Source: Spirogloea muscicola
Lineage: Eukaryota > Streptophyta > Zygnematophyceae > Spirogloeales > Spirogloeaceae
Reading direction: 5' to 3'
Assembly (NCBI GenBank): GCA_009602725.1
Contig: WELB01000010.1
Coordinates: 278,025-330,686 of the forward strand
DNA length: 52,662 nt
This document shows, piece by piece, positions 1-11,624 of this stretch. Under the pieces are notes generated by a model. The model saw nothing but the letters and a program-made list of their open reading frames with translations. It searched no databases and was not told the origin of the DNA. The first letter of the stretch is position 1. Every line of letters begins with the position of its first letter. Made by a program: the position numbers and the translations under genes.

Positions 1-1320
1 GCTCGGAGATGGTGCCTGGGTTTCTGTGTCGTGACGTTGCTGTTGCTGGGGACTAAATATGTCCTCTCTAGGTGTGTCTTAGGGTAAGAGTGCGTCAAAG
101 ACGACGTCGAGTGCCACAGTCATGACCCGATGCTTCGGGAGATACACTGATCTGCATACTTGAAAGTGAGGCTTGTTGAGCAGGCTTGCCTGCTTATTCT
201 CTAATTGCTGACTAGTAGAGACAGCCTTTGACTTCTGCTGCATTTGTTGCAGATAAGCACCAAAAGCAGGGGCAGGGTATGTGGCGGCAATAGAAGTCTG
301 TATAGACTTGGCAAGGATTGTGGCAGATGTCGAGAAATGCCTGGAGTGTGTAAGATAAACTGGTACACTCACAACTTGGCACAGTGCATGGCATCCAAGG
401 GGGCATCATAACAGCTATACTGCGCCATGTACACAGCCCTTTTATCTCTATCCAAGTAAATACCGAGGGCTTGTATATTCTTAAGATGAAGTCAGTAGTG
501 GCGCGAGACAACCTCAGCAGTCCTTCCGGTGAAGATTGACTTCATCTTGATGAATCGTGATGGATCGAAATTTGTGCATTGGCGCTTAACCAATGTGGAC
601 AGTTGAGTGCTTTCAATTCTCCTGTGACACTGCCTGTGTAGCACAGTGCTGAGCTCATGCGTCTAATGCGTTTTCACACAGATCAAGGTTGCTGTACTCC
701 ACTGGATGACAATGAAAAGCAAATCAGATTGTGGCGGTAAATCTCAGACCTCTTTCCTTTGTACGCTCGAGACAAAGTTGCGTGATGCAAACGAGACCTA
801 TACTATCTGGTCGGATGGCATGAGAAGTGAAGGAGAATGGTCATACTTGGGCAACAGAGGCTTCCGAGGATGATATTCATCACAACACACGCCGGCGTTA
901 TCATGAAGGCAGAAGCTCAATCATTCTTCGGTGTTCGAGTGTCAGGCTGGCCAGAGGCCAGAGGTTACAGGGCATGTGGCACTTCAGCAGGCCCTCCAAT
1001 GATTCCACTTAGCCATGCTTAAGTCGTTTTGGCTGCAGGGCTGGCATCTCACAAGGTGGTGTCTTTCAGCTTGATGTACTTTTTCATTTGGGGGAGTGAA
1101 CATGTTTACAAAAATTACAAAATTTATAAAATTTACAAACAATGGGAAGCACTGTAAGGTGTGGAAATGTTTATGGCATGAGAGAGCTGCTACATGCTGC
1201 AGAGTACTCTTCACAAGCCATTGGCCCGGGCTTAGAACATGGATTGGACTGCTAGTTAGAGCACTTGGGTGGGAGGAGGGAGAAAGTAGCGGAAACTTAA
1301 GGGAAGCTCTGCAATGCCCA
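1..1320. other. Unassigned left flank
   Basis: I recognise no gene here. Short open frames exist on both strands (for example 79-372 and 212-511 on the minus strand) but show no family motif and overlap each other. An A/T-rich patch lies near 1105-1140. The stretch may be old transposon or intergenic DNA. Confidence 0.4.
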
Positions 1321-1321
1321 G

Positions 1322-1723
1322 AAGGAAGGAAAAGCTTGCGGGGCGCATGAAATGAAAAGGGAGGCTAACTCAAGCCAATACACAGTTCAAGCAGAGGCGA
1401 ATGCAAACTAAACAAGGCTACATGACACAGAGACATAAACTAAGGTGCCTAAGGTGACATTAGTACCCACGGGAGAGCACAAACAAATCGGACAAGCTAA
1501 CTTGGGGAGCTGGAGCGCCGCCACGAAAGCTGGAGGCCTGACTTAGAGCGCGCCCTGCACGTTGATGAAGAGCCAATGCTTGCGAGCGCAGCAAACAAAG
1601 CGAGAGCCGCATTCTATAATATGCAATTAAGGCCTGTGGAATGCTGGAGTGGCCCAAGCTGCCCCCCCCGGCTTTTACGACGCGCATCAACCAGCCGGGC
1701 CAGATGCTGGATCAGGGAGGAAG
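1322..1723 (-). mobile_element. 3' fragment of non-LTR retrotransposon, family A
   Basis: This is a decayed copy of the 3' end of the element at 35792-38500. The minus-strand frame ending near 1460 shares the end of that element's protein, including SLGHSSIPQAL, YYRMRLSL and a terminal SDLFVLSRGY followed by a stop. The 3' untranslated part (about 1340-1460) also aligns base by base with 35800-35925. Similarity stops near 1723, so only about the last 400 bp is present. No reverse transcriptase core remains. A clear target-site duplication was not found. Confidence 0.85.
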
Positions 1724-2426
1724 AGTTGTTAGAGTGTGCATGGTTGGCACATTGGTCGGCATGGGTCACAGAAATTGTACTACAGTTGGGTCCGGCAAAC
1801 CGGTCAGTGCAGTCCTCTGTGCGCAGGTGGGTCATGGTGGGCTGTCTGAGCCTCCCAAGGGTCCCTGCACAGTCGCAAGCAGTCAGCTCGCATGGCGCCC
1901 AGCCGACTGCTATGGGTTACTGAGCGGGCATATCAGTGGTATCTATATGCTCTTATGCTCCGGCTCCTTTTGGACCTTGTAAATTTCTTTTGTGGGCTAA
2001 CTTTTCACAGCCCCCGCATCCTTTAAGAAAGATCTGCTTTTACAACTATTACAACTCTTCAGCAACTTTTACGAACTTTGTTCATTATTTTTTCCCGGAT
2101 GGCCTCTCTCACAGCCACCGCCCTCTCCTGGAAGCGTCGTTCTCTCTTTTTACAACGGCTGGTGCCCGCGAGACGACGAGGTCCATCGTCGCCCGTCGAC
2201 GCCGCGCCGCGCGGTCAGTGCCCGCGCCGCCGCCCATCCCCGCCACCGCCGCATCCGCGATTGCCGTGGTGCCGCCTGCCGCTGCAGCTCATCCTGCAGT
2301 CGCCGGTCGCCACGGCGGCCGCCGGCGCCCGCCGCCGTAGTAGCACTGTCCGTCGTCTGCTGGCTGCGCGCCACTAGCTCGCAGCACCAGCAGCAGGAGC
2401 ACCAGCAGGGCCAGTCCGCAGGGGCC

Positions 2427-5400
2427 ATGGCAGTGCGCCTCCGCCGCAGAGGCCGAGCTCTCGGGCTCGTGTGGCGCCGCATCACTGAGCCGGCGTCGTC
2501 CGTCCTCCGCCTGCGCTCTTTCGTCCCCGCCCGCGCCGCCTGTCGTCCAGGTTCCTCGCTGCGCCTTATGGGCGCGCCCCCCCATCACAAGCCTTTCTTG
2601 GGTTTCGTGCGCGCGCAGAGGCAGCGCCGGTGGCTCGCGCCCCGCCGTGGGAGCCGCCGTCAGGTCCTGCTGGTCGGCAGCAGCAGCTGCCGTCCGCGGA
2701 CGACGCAGCCGGTGGCAAGGCCCCTGCCCACGACGCCGACGCCGGCGGACACCATGCGCTGCAAGAGGGGCCTGCGAGGCTCTTTGGCGTGGAGCTCTCG
2801 CCGGACACGGTGGCCATCGCGCTCGTGTACTTTGTGCAGGGCGTGCTGGGCCTCTCCCGCCTCGCCGTCAGCTTCTTCCTCAAGGATGACCTGGGCTTGG
2901 ACCCTGCCGAGGTCCGGCTGCCGCCTACGTCTCGCTTGGTTTTAGCTGGTGCTGCTCTGGTGCATGTCGTGCATCGGCTGCTGCAGACAAGGATGGTCCT
3001 ACCTCTTGCGCAGTACCAGTAGTGTAGTGATCACGGTCGTCAGTAGACGGGTTCCTGTGCTGGCACCTCTGATGCTCTCGTCGTTGTGGACGCAGACCGC
3101 GATGCTTTCGGGTGTGTCTGCCATCCCATGGCTGATCAAACCTCTGTACGGCTTCGTCAGGCGAGTGCCAGCCAGCCGCGCGCATCAACCTCTCTGGGTC
3201 TCTCCAATGTGTTGGCGTCACGCATGCAAGCGAGAGGCAGGCAGCCGTCTGCAGTTGGAGCAGTCCACCCAGATGGAATTCGACTTGCTACTCCATGTCT
3301 GACAAGCAAGCAGGCTTTTGTGGGCCTGGATTCAAAGTCTCAGCCTTGCGTTCTAATGATCGGGAGCCAAACCTGTCAATTATCACCTTGGGGCTTTTGC
3401 ATTTCCTTACTTGTGCTGCCTTTGTTCGTCTCAATGCAGTGACGGTCTGCCCTTGTTTGGCTACCGGAGAAGGTCCTACCTGGTCCTCTGCGGCCTCCTT
3501 GGCGCTGTGTCCTGGAGCGCACTCGCCTTCTTTGTGGACAACAAGTACTCTGCCGTCGCCCTCATCTTCCTCAGCTCCCTCTCCGTAGCCTTCTCTGATG
3601 TGGTGAGCTTCAAAGACTCTCATCTTATACAGATCCTCTTCATAGTTCTCTTGGATTGTTGAGTTGCTGGAACAGGCACCAGAGGTCTGGGCAAAGACTG
3701 TCCAAGCTTGTGAGCTGTATATTGGTCTTGATACGAGTTTTACAGCCTGAAGTTTGTAGGTTGATGCTGCAGAGTCTGGTAGCTCCAGGTTGTCGTAGTT
3801 GGAGAGGATGCCAGAGATTGAGTTATCTTTGGTGGTTAGCTGATTGTGCTGATGCTTATTGTTGCTCAAAGACCCCTGCACAGGCAATATTCTGGTATCT
3901 GTCGCTTATCGTACATATGAAGGCTGCCTTGCAGGTTGTGGACTCGATGGTGGTTGAACGATCCCGGGGCGAATCACAAGGCATGGCAGGATCGCTGCAG
4001 TCACTCTGCTGGGGCTCGTCGGCTGCAGGGGGCATCATCAGTGCCTACTTCAGCGGGTCTCTGGTAGAGACCTTTGGGACCAGGTGAGGGCCTTGCTCCG
4101 AAGGCCACGAGGCAGCATGGCCAAGCTCGGCTGGATCCTGGTGGAGTTGAGCCTGAACCTTTGATGAAATCATGTCCAAGTTGCTGATGTGCTCACAAGG
4201 GTGTCCAAGTCAGTGCTTCAATTTGCGATCGCCCACATCTTTCCACTGGCCTTTCTTGCTTGTCTGCTGCCTTGATAGGATGTAACTGATCACCAAAAAA
4301 AGGAGAAAATTTGCTCGAGACATGTGGCCTTGGGAGTCTCAAGTCTCTGACCTCACCGACGGTGTACTGGGGTGGCTATGGGAATTGAGGGCATGTATGG
4401 TCAATCTAGGCCATTGGCTGTTGCTTTAATTTGCAAATCCCTGATGGCTGGTTGCTGTGGTCTGTTGTAGGTTTGTATTTGGCGTTACTGCCATACTCCC
4501 GCTGATGACGTCAGCTGTTGCAGCACTTGTGAGGGAAGAACCAGTCAAACGATCCAACACTGCTTTGCAGTACGGCCCTGCCTCCTCATCCGCCATCCAG
4601 AACAGCGCAGCCTCTGCAGGAGAAGGGCGGCCGAACGAGGATTCTGAGCTCCTGACGACAATAAAGACCCAACTCACCTACCTTTGGGAGACAATACGAC
4701 AACCAACTATCCTGCTGCCGACCATCTTCCTCTTTGCTTGGCAGGCTACGCCGCAATCAGATACTGCCATGTTCTATTTCACGTATGTTAGTCCCTTCTC
4801 TAATAGAACCATGCGGACGTCCTTACTTGGCCTGTTCATTTGCAATGATGCCAAGTCCTGCCTTTGTTGCCGCTTCAAAGTTCACTTGACCTTATGCAAC
4901 TCCTCCATGAGCTGCAAGCGGTACCTGTTATTGATTTCCACGGCTGTCTCTGCTGATTACTATCAGAGCTTTACGATTTTGCTTGATGCGATGCCTGTGC
5001 TGGACAATGCCTGTTGGCTGGCATACAAGGAAGATTGGAATGTGACCTCAGACCTGGGGCTCTGTGCGACAGGACTGGCAAGCTGCACTTCGGGCCGGAG
5101 TTTCTGGGACGAGTGCGGCTGGTGACATCAATAGCCTCTCTCTTAGGAGTTGCTACATTCAATGCGTATTTGAAGGAGGTACCTCTAAGGAATTTGTTTT
5201 TCTGGACAACAATCACAGGAGCTGTATTAGGCTCTACCCAGGTAACAAGCTTCGCCTCTGCTTGCTTGTCCAAGTTTGTTACACCTCGGGGTATGAGCAA
5301 GTGCTATGGTGGGTGACACATGAGGTGTCTATTCATGTCTTTCTCCTTTTGATTGCACCTTTGACCCCTTGTCTTGCCACCATATACCATGTCATCCAAC

Positions 5401-6005
5401 TAGTAGCCCTGCTTCTCCCTGAGGTTCAAGGGACACTCAGCTTGACAGCTATCTTCTGTGCTGCCTTGTCTGCATCCGGCAGCTGTTGCTGGTGACGGGT
5501 ATCAACAGAAGCCTTGGGATCAGTGACCAGTGGTTTGCTGTTGGGGACTCGCTGATCCTTGGTGTTCTTGGCCAGGTAAATGCCCCAATATAAGTAGATC
5601 AGTTGAGATATTCTCTGCAGCAAAAGTGCAAGCAACTCTGGGCTGGCATCACATCCTTAATGTCAGCTCTCCCTGTCTTTGCAGGTCTCCTTCATGCCCG
5701 TGCTGGTCCTCTCAGCTCGGCTTTGCCCTCCTGGAGTGGAGGCCACCTTGTTTGCGACTCTCATGTCTATCAGTAATGGTGGTGGTGTGACCGGTGGACT
5801 GGTGGGGGGTGGCTTGACGCACTTGCTTGGGATCACAAGTGCAAACTTTGACAACCTCGCAAGTTTGCTGGTGGTTTGCAATTTATCATCTTTGCTGCTC
5901 TTACCTTTCCTGGGGCTTTTGCCAACAGAGAGCGACATTGAGGCAGCCAAAGGAGAAGCACAAGAGTTGATTGAGAGCATAGAAAGAGATAAAGCTGATT
6001 CCTAG
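2427..6005 (+). CDS. Folate/biopterin transporter (FBT/BT1 family), plastid type
   Basis: This is a multi-pass membrane carrier of the folate-biopterin transporter family; plant and cyanobacterial relatives move folates across the chloroplast envelope. Exons: 2427-2550 (provisional), 2619-2911, 3096-3160, 3440-3602, 3935-4083, 4471-4782, 5073-5241, 5483-5575 and 5685-6005, giving 562 aa with phase kept at every junction. Family blocks in order include [95 protein letters not shown] and [15 protein letters not shown]. The first 60 or so residues are rich in Arg, Ser and Ala, as in a transit peptide. The ATG at 2427 has a GCCATGG context, but its link to exon 2 needs a 68-bp intron (2551-2618) that I infer only from phase. 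The intron at 3161-3439 has a GC donor. Identity is firm; the N terminus is not. Confidence 0.93.
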
Positions 6006-7176
6006 GCTGCCCTGCAAGCTCGCCCCACGGCGTTTACCTGCATGTATCGATCAATTATATTGTAGAGTACTCAAGAAACTGTTTAGTATTTGTACAGATT
6101 CTTTGATATCCTCAGTCATTCGCTGTGTTTGTTCCATTAGCATGCCTACGCCCCCCCTTGACAAACTCGAGCAGGCGTGCTCATGGAGCGCTCAACTAGC
6201 ACACATTACTGGACGTTGTCAACCTCACATGTCCTCATGCTGCCGATGTCAGACTGGGGAGGCCATTGAGCCACTCAATCATCCGTGACTGTCCTGTTTG
6301 CAGCTTGTGAATGTGTAGAGATCACGTTGTGCTTCGATATCATACCCCATCATATCATAACATTTCAGGTGGGTATTGTTTGATTTTGGAAGTCTGACTT
6401 GAGCCCTCGTCAAAGTCAATGACCATCCCTACGACTATCTGGCACGTTCAGTCGATCTTCAGCACTGCATCGCTACTACTTCAGCACAATAAGTGTTGCA
6501 CAGCCACTTGCATGTAGTGGTGATTGAGGTTCTGAGCATCAATCACTGCCTGGACTGCACTCCGGCACCTTCAGACCTTGTCTACATCTTTGGGCTGGCC
6601 AGTCAATCTGGCCGCGCTTTCTCTGGACTGACTATCTCCAGACTGACTCTTCCAGTCCGTCTCTGTGGATGTCAAAGACTGGGAGGTCGCTTAGCCTTCC
6701 AGCATCAAAGTGACTCCCTGCACCAGGCAATCGTGATGAGCCCCATGCTCTTCAGTTGCACCGACAAGGTCGTCATTGGCTGGGTGGAATGGGCAGCCAA
6801 GACCGAGTCAACAAAGGCACTGTAGCATTGTGCTCACAGAGGCTGGGTGTATTTGACAAGTGTCGGAGATAACAATACAAAAAGGTAATCCATGGTTGCA
6901 GAGCACACCCAGCAGTGATGATGGGGTATCTTCGTGGCATGTGTGATCTTCTCATCACCTGTTTGCTCTCGTATGAGCTGCCTGGCTCACAATGTCGAGT
7001 TGCCTCCATGCTCCGGTCCAATCTGACAAACTTCCACGCTTTACTTTAGTGACCAATCCGAGGATAGATCCACAAGGAGTCCAAAGCCAAAAGAGCTGCT
7101 ATCAAGTCACGTCTTTCTAAGACTGCTTGACAAGGGCGACCTCTGGCTGTGTGACGACGTAGGCAGACAAATTTCT
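6006..7176. other. Intergenic region between convergent genes
   Basis: This is about 1.2 kb between the 3' ends of the transporter (+) and the unrecognised gene (-). It should contain both 3' untranslated regions. I see no conserved frame, RNA gene or repeat in it. Confidence 0.5.
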
Positions 7177-10100
7177 TCAACTCCCGACAACAAGACTGAG
7201 ATGCACACCTTTGTCATATGAGGCTCGCCTCTTATAACAGCATTCTTTCAAGTGATCCTGCAGTGAGATAAAGCATTCCTTGGTAATAAATTTACCATTG
7301 CCGTGCATTTGGAGGGCGCTTGCGCACCTCTCTGGAGATGAGGGTTGTGGTGTATTCTTGTCAAGCTCTTGATGGACGAACTTTTCATTTCTCGCATGGA
7401 CCCACTCCTTGACTTCAAGGTCAAGGCTGTGCACCATCTTCTCCAGGGAGTCACAACTCATTGTACTCATACCGCTGCGAACGCGTTGCCACGGTGGTTT
7501 GCCCCTATCTTCACTCTCGTGGACTTCCTCGTAAGCAACTGCAGGTTCACATCTCATCTCAGATGCAGCGTTACTCCTATGATAGGAGTTCGTTGCTATA
7601 GTAAATGGTGTCATCTCTGCATCAACAACTTGGCTGCCTCTTGTGCGCCGCGGGCCACGTTGGGCAGCTATCTCACGATCCAGATCTCCGAGCATGAATT
7701 CATAGTCAAGGGCCGCCTTCTTGACTGCTCCAAGAAACTGGGCATTAGAGTCGGACTTCTGCATCGAACTGCTGAGCTTGGCCGGGCTGTGTTTGGGTGC
7801 TTCTGCCCGGTGCTCGTCTCGCACAAACTCCTGAAAGGATCCTTCCTCCTCTTCCATGCCTGACGTACCATGAAGAGCTCTACTCTTGGAGAAGGAAGTT
7901 GGAGTTCGGCTTTCACACAATCGAGCAGCAGCATCTCTGACTGGAAGCCCCCTAACCAGGTCTGGCTCGATCATAGTCTTCAAGTATAGCGCAGAAAGTA
8001 CATCATCAACCTGCTCGGAATCATTGATGAAGATGCTATCAGTTGAGTTACCAAACGCCGAGCTAGCTGCCACACGTAGAGATACCTCAGAGACGACATT
8101 GTTAAGGTCATCTCCTTCGCTCCACAGGCTGGCAGCAAAGGCTGGCACATGCTCCTGCTGCTGCTCCTCCTGCTGCTGCTGCTGCAGCTGCTGCTGGGAG
8201 CTGTGAAGTGGTATCCCAGACTGCTCGAGAGCTGGATCAGGGCTGCCCCACTTCGGCACTGGCATAAGTGTGTTGTCTGCGTCAGCAATTGCCTCATCGC
8301 CGTTACATGAAGCAGAATTGGAGTTCGTGAGGTCCAGTGGTGAAACTTCCTCATTGCTGATGTCAAGGGCCCTGGCCAGACGCTGTTGATATCGTGCATG
8401 TTGTTTTCCTTGAGAAGGGTCTTTGCTTGAGGCTTCTGTGCCTGGTTGGGACGCCGGGAAACTCCTAGCGGGTGGGCTTGACTCCTGCACCACGTCGCTA
8501 GAAGGGCTTGTATCTGTATAGGCCTCGCTGGCCTGCCAAAGACCCCCGATTGTGCTTGCCATGTACTGCCTGACAATTGGTGAAGGCAACAATACAGGAT
8601 CTGCCAGTGCTGGAGCGTTACTTGTACTCCTTTCTGTTACTCTGTGCTGCTCAAGCCATGACATAATTGAGTCCACGGGGATGGCTGTGTGCTCATAGAC
8701 AAGGGCTTTGGCCAGACCCTTTCGACCTGGATGACAGGAGCAGCGCGTCAGTGCAATCATGTCTGGAAGGTCAGGCTACACCTAATTCAGAAAGTCGCTA
8801 CTTATCCATCTACATCAAGTGATTTGTACTGCTTGCAGCAGCATAGTATATTACAAGGTAACATTGTCAAAAGTGCTCAGCAAAATGAACAGCGTCTGTA
8901 TGCATGTCAGAGCAGCTAAGAATCACTGGCCGGCATGTTAATTTCACCTTGGACTTTCTTGGAAGCCAGGATGAGCAGGCAAAGGTTCCCTTGCTGACTA
9001 TATCCAGCCGCTCCAGGAGAACAGGATTGGTTACTGATGAGCAAGCTGTGACGCCAATCACGTCTCCATGACATTGTTTAGGAGCAGCTGCTAGATGCCA
9101 CAAGCTCAACAGCAGCTCACTCACCCCATTATAGGATGGTCATCGTAAGCAGGCAATGCAGACGCCCAAATGACCACCTGACATGAGCTGGGCCCGTTGT
9201 AGCTGTTGCCTTCGCTGTGCACGTCGCTGTACAACAGTGTAACGAGCTTCCCCATAAAGGTCCGCCCCTTTGAGTTACTACATACACCTCCTCACCTTCA
9301 CCAGGACAAGGGCCTGCAGTGCAATGAGGAGCTCAAGAGCTCAGGAGCTTGCCAGATATGCATAGCGTTCAGATGCATCCTCCAAGAGCACATGCACAGG
9401 CTTGTGCTCGTGCATCAAGTGGTCTGAGACAAGCCATATGGAGCTTAAGGTCGTAGATTACCGAGATGAGAATATAAAGGATAGCCAACACAAGCAGCCC
9501 ATGCTTCAAGACGGTGGACAAAACTATATATACCTGTCATATCCACTGGCTTCAGGCCTGCCTTTGTCATGGTGCCTGTCTCAATTTCCTCGATAGCAAC
9601 GACAGAAAGGTTGAGCGCAGGGTCTGTAGCAAAGAACCTGGCACACGGAACACACAGCAGCTCATGTCTGACACATACGCAGGCCAAGAAAATTAGCTAA
9701 TGGCATAAACTTTGTACCCTTAATTTATTCGTATTCGAATCCGCCAGCATCACATAAAGCAGCAGAGCCAAGAAAAAGGGGTCATGACAGAGAGTTCGCT
9801 GTGTCAACAGCTCCAGTATTTCCGTGACTGACGCCATATCGAGTTCCTACTTCCAATACTCGACAATGTTGCATAGGCAGGAGAATGGTCCCGTGCTTAT
9901 GAGGGGGTTTTTCTTGACGTAGGGGTAGCATACAGGCCCCATGTCGTGGTAGTAGCCTAAAGCGGCATGCATACGGATGACGTGATTTGAGCAGCGCAAA
10001 TGCAAAGGCAGAGGATGGAAACCTCCAAGGCTGCAGCTTCTTTATCAGCTGCAGTCTTCCACCAGCTTGAGGTGAAGGCTTCAGGTTCTTATCATCCGGT

Positions 10101-10283
10101 CTCTGGCCTTCGAAGTCAAATCCAGTGACGCTCAGGAGCACCTCTCCACCAGCACCGGAGTCGCGCTCAGGCAGCACGTCGTGCGTGGTAAGGATCAGAT
10201 TGTCAGCAAGTAAGAGTCCAAGGTTTTCCATCACGGCATATGAATCCCGTTCGCTCGACTGTTGAAGATTCGTGAGGACGGCG
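7177..10283 (-). CDS. Unrecognised multi-exon gene with Q-rich C-terminal exon (5' end unresolved)
   Basis: I do not recognise the family. On the minus strand five exons join with consistent phase: 10283-10023, 9637-9534, 9267-9178, 9087-8948 and 8718-7177. Junctions carry GT/AG, and the joins read smoothly, for example KKLQPWR into FFATDPALNLSVV and LPRKSK into GLAKALVYEH. The last exon is 1,542 bp and open throughout. It is rich in Ser, Pro, Glu and Gln, with a poly-Gln tract at about 8150-8205 (CTG-type repeats on the plus strand). The central part has a basic Gln/Arg helix-like segment (VVQRRAQRRQQLQ). No membrane segment or catalytic motif is obvious. Upstream exons probably lie in 10284-10980, where several frames compete. 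Coding status is likely; function is unknown. Confidence 0.6.
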
Positions 10284-10995
10284 CTGCAGCCACCGCGCAG
10301 ACTCCGTATTTTCTCACACCGAAGACGGCTCTGTGCAGGAGCTACCCGGGAACGGCCAGCTGTCTTTGGACGTAGCCCTCGCCCCCAGCAGTGCGTGAAC
10401 GTGCTGATCGGCATCGTACGTCTGCTGCGTGTAAGCCACCCGACTGTACGAGTTACAATCCAAGTCCGTGGTAGAGCTCTTAGAAGCTGACAGATTCGAA
10501 GGCATGATATGTGCAAGCAAGGCAGTGAGGCCACCAACCTTGATGCTTGGTCTGAAGACGGGACGAGGTAAGCACGCTCAAGCGTCTCAGTATGAGTGGT
10601 CTCCAAGTAACTGCAGTTGACGCCGTTGTGCGGTGATGGCAGGTCGACTGCATGCAGCACAGCTGGCACCTGCAAGACCTCAGCGACACCGAGACCCCAG
10701 GAGCAGGAAGCGCGCGCCAGGGGCGTTTCGGGGGGCCCGGGTCTGACCTCGCGGCGAGGCAGCGGCGGAAAGGACGGCGGAAAGGACGACGGCGGCGGCG
10801 GCAAGGACGGCGGCGGCGGCTGCAGCGCCGGGGGACGCCAGGCGGCTGATCAGAACTCGGAGCGACCTCGGCGGGGGGAACGAACGGCGTCGAACGGTGC
10901 CCGTCAGACGCCCGCCGTTCCGTCAGACGCCCACCGACGCAGACGAGCCTGCCTTCTCCCTGCCACGTGGCGCGCGTCACCCTACTAACAGAAAA
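10284..10995 (-). other. Probable 5' exons and promoter of the unrecognised gene
   Basis: Overlapping minus-strand frames here include protein-like segments (for example YDADQHVHALLGARATSKDS at about 10340-10420), but I could not join them to the exon starting at 10283 in one phase. CGG-type repeats lie at about 10785-10835. A minus-strand ATG at 10978-10980 is one candidate start, with Arg-rich sequence after it. Confidence 0.35.
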
Positions 10996-11074
10996 GAAAG
11001 CGGCTGCTGATATTAAAAAATCGGCTGTAAATTGCCAGCCAGATGCATACAGGTGTTCATGACGGAGCCAAAGG

Positions 11075-11106
11075 CTAGGCAGACAGGGCGCTAGGCAGAC
11101 AGGGCG
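11075..11106. repeat. Two tandem copies of a 16-bp unit
   Basis: The unit ctaggcagacagggcg occurs twice in a row. The other three family-B copies have a single unit, so this is a private duplication in copy 1. Confidence 0.9.
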
Positions 11107-11180
11107 CCCTCAATACCCCCGAGTCAGCAGTAGGAAGTCAGATGAGCTGAGGGGAGGAAGAGCAACCCCGCTGCGCAAAC

Positions 11181-11367
11181 CAGAGAAGAAGGGCTCGCCC
11201 ATTGAGAATATGGGCTGGAACAGCCAGCCCAAAAAAGAATGAACAGAGTACAAGAAGAGGGGGGGGGAAGCCAGGCGAAGCCCTAAGGCGAAGCAGCAGA
11301 AATGACAAGCACACAAGAAAAAACAAAGCAGCTACTAACCACTCAGTAACCCCTGCTAAGCAGAAAC
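11181..11367 (-). repeat. Short mobile repeat inserted in family-B element
   Basis: Compared with uninterrupted copies at about 44550 and 52310, 187 bp are inserted. A 9-bp sequence (CTCTGGTTT on the minus strand) is present at both edges. The insert begins GTTTC and contains the hairpin GGGCTGG...CCAGCCC and the block TGTTCATTCTTTTTTGGGC, shared with repeats near 41722, 45566 and 45918. Unlike the copy at 45566-45658, it does not end in AG. Confidence 0.7.
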
Positions 11368-11624
11368 CAGAGGCTGCTGCGGGGAACTAACGGGGAAACA
11401 GAGAAGCTCGTCCCGTCGGAGTGTAGTCGCTGCCGCTAGGGGTCGGGCCAGCCCGCGGGCGCTGGCGGCATGCGGCCCGCCGCCGGCGCNCCCCGCCGCC
11501 CCTCCATGGCCAAGGCCCTGCAGCTCCCCGCGGGCCCACCACGGCCGCCGCGCGGCAAGCCCATCTCGAGCGCGGGCTCGCGAGCGGGGCATGGCGCTGG
11601 TGGGCACGCCCCCTGCCCGAGCTA

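Larger units (their letters stand above)
10996..11400 (-). mobile_element. Non-LTR retrotransposon 3' end, family B copy 1, with inserted repeat
   Basis: This copy is oriented on the minus strand. It carries the family-B protein end (VALPPLSSSDFLLLTRGY then stop, about 11120-11175) and the shared 3' untranslated region, which ends near 10996. The same sequence recurs at 22695-22862, 44383-44560 and 52139-52320. The coding part is broken by a 187-bp insertion (11181-11367) relative to the other copies. Only the last few hundred bases of the element remain. An ambiguous base (n) lies just beyond it at 11490. Confidence 0.85.

Noticed and set aside
9782-10804. 340-codon minus-strand frame as one exon
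   Set aside because: Only 10023-10283 is supported by splice phase; the remainder reads through likely introns and its N-terminal part is Arg/Pro-rich.
11181-11367. Second spliceable intron in family B
   Set aside because: The insert starts GT, but no AG fits its end within the 9-bp duplication, so exact splicing would not restore the frame.
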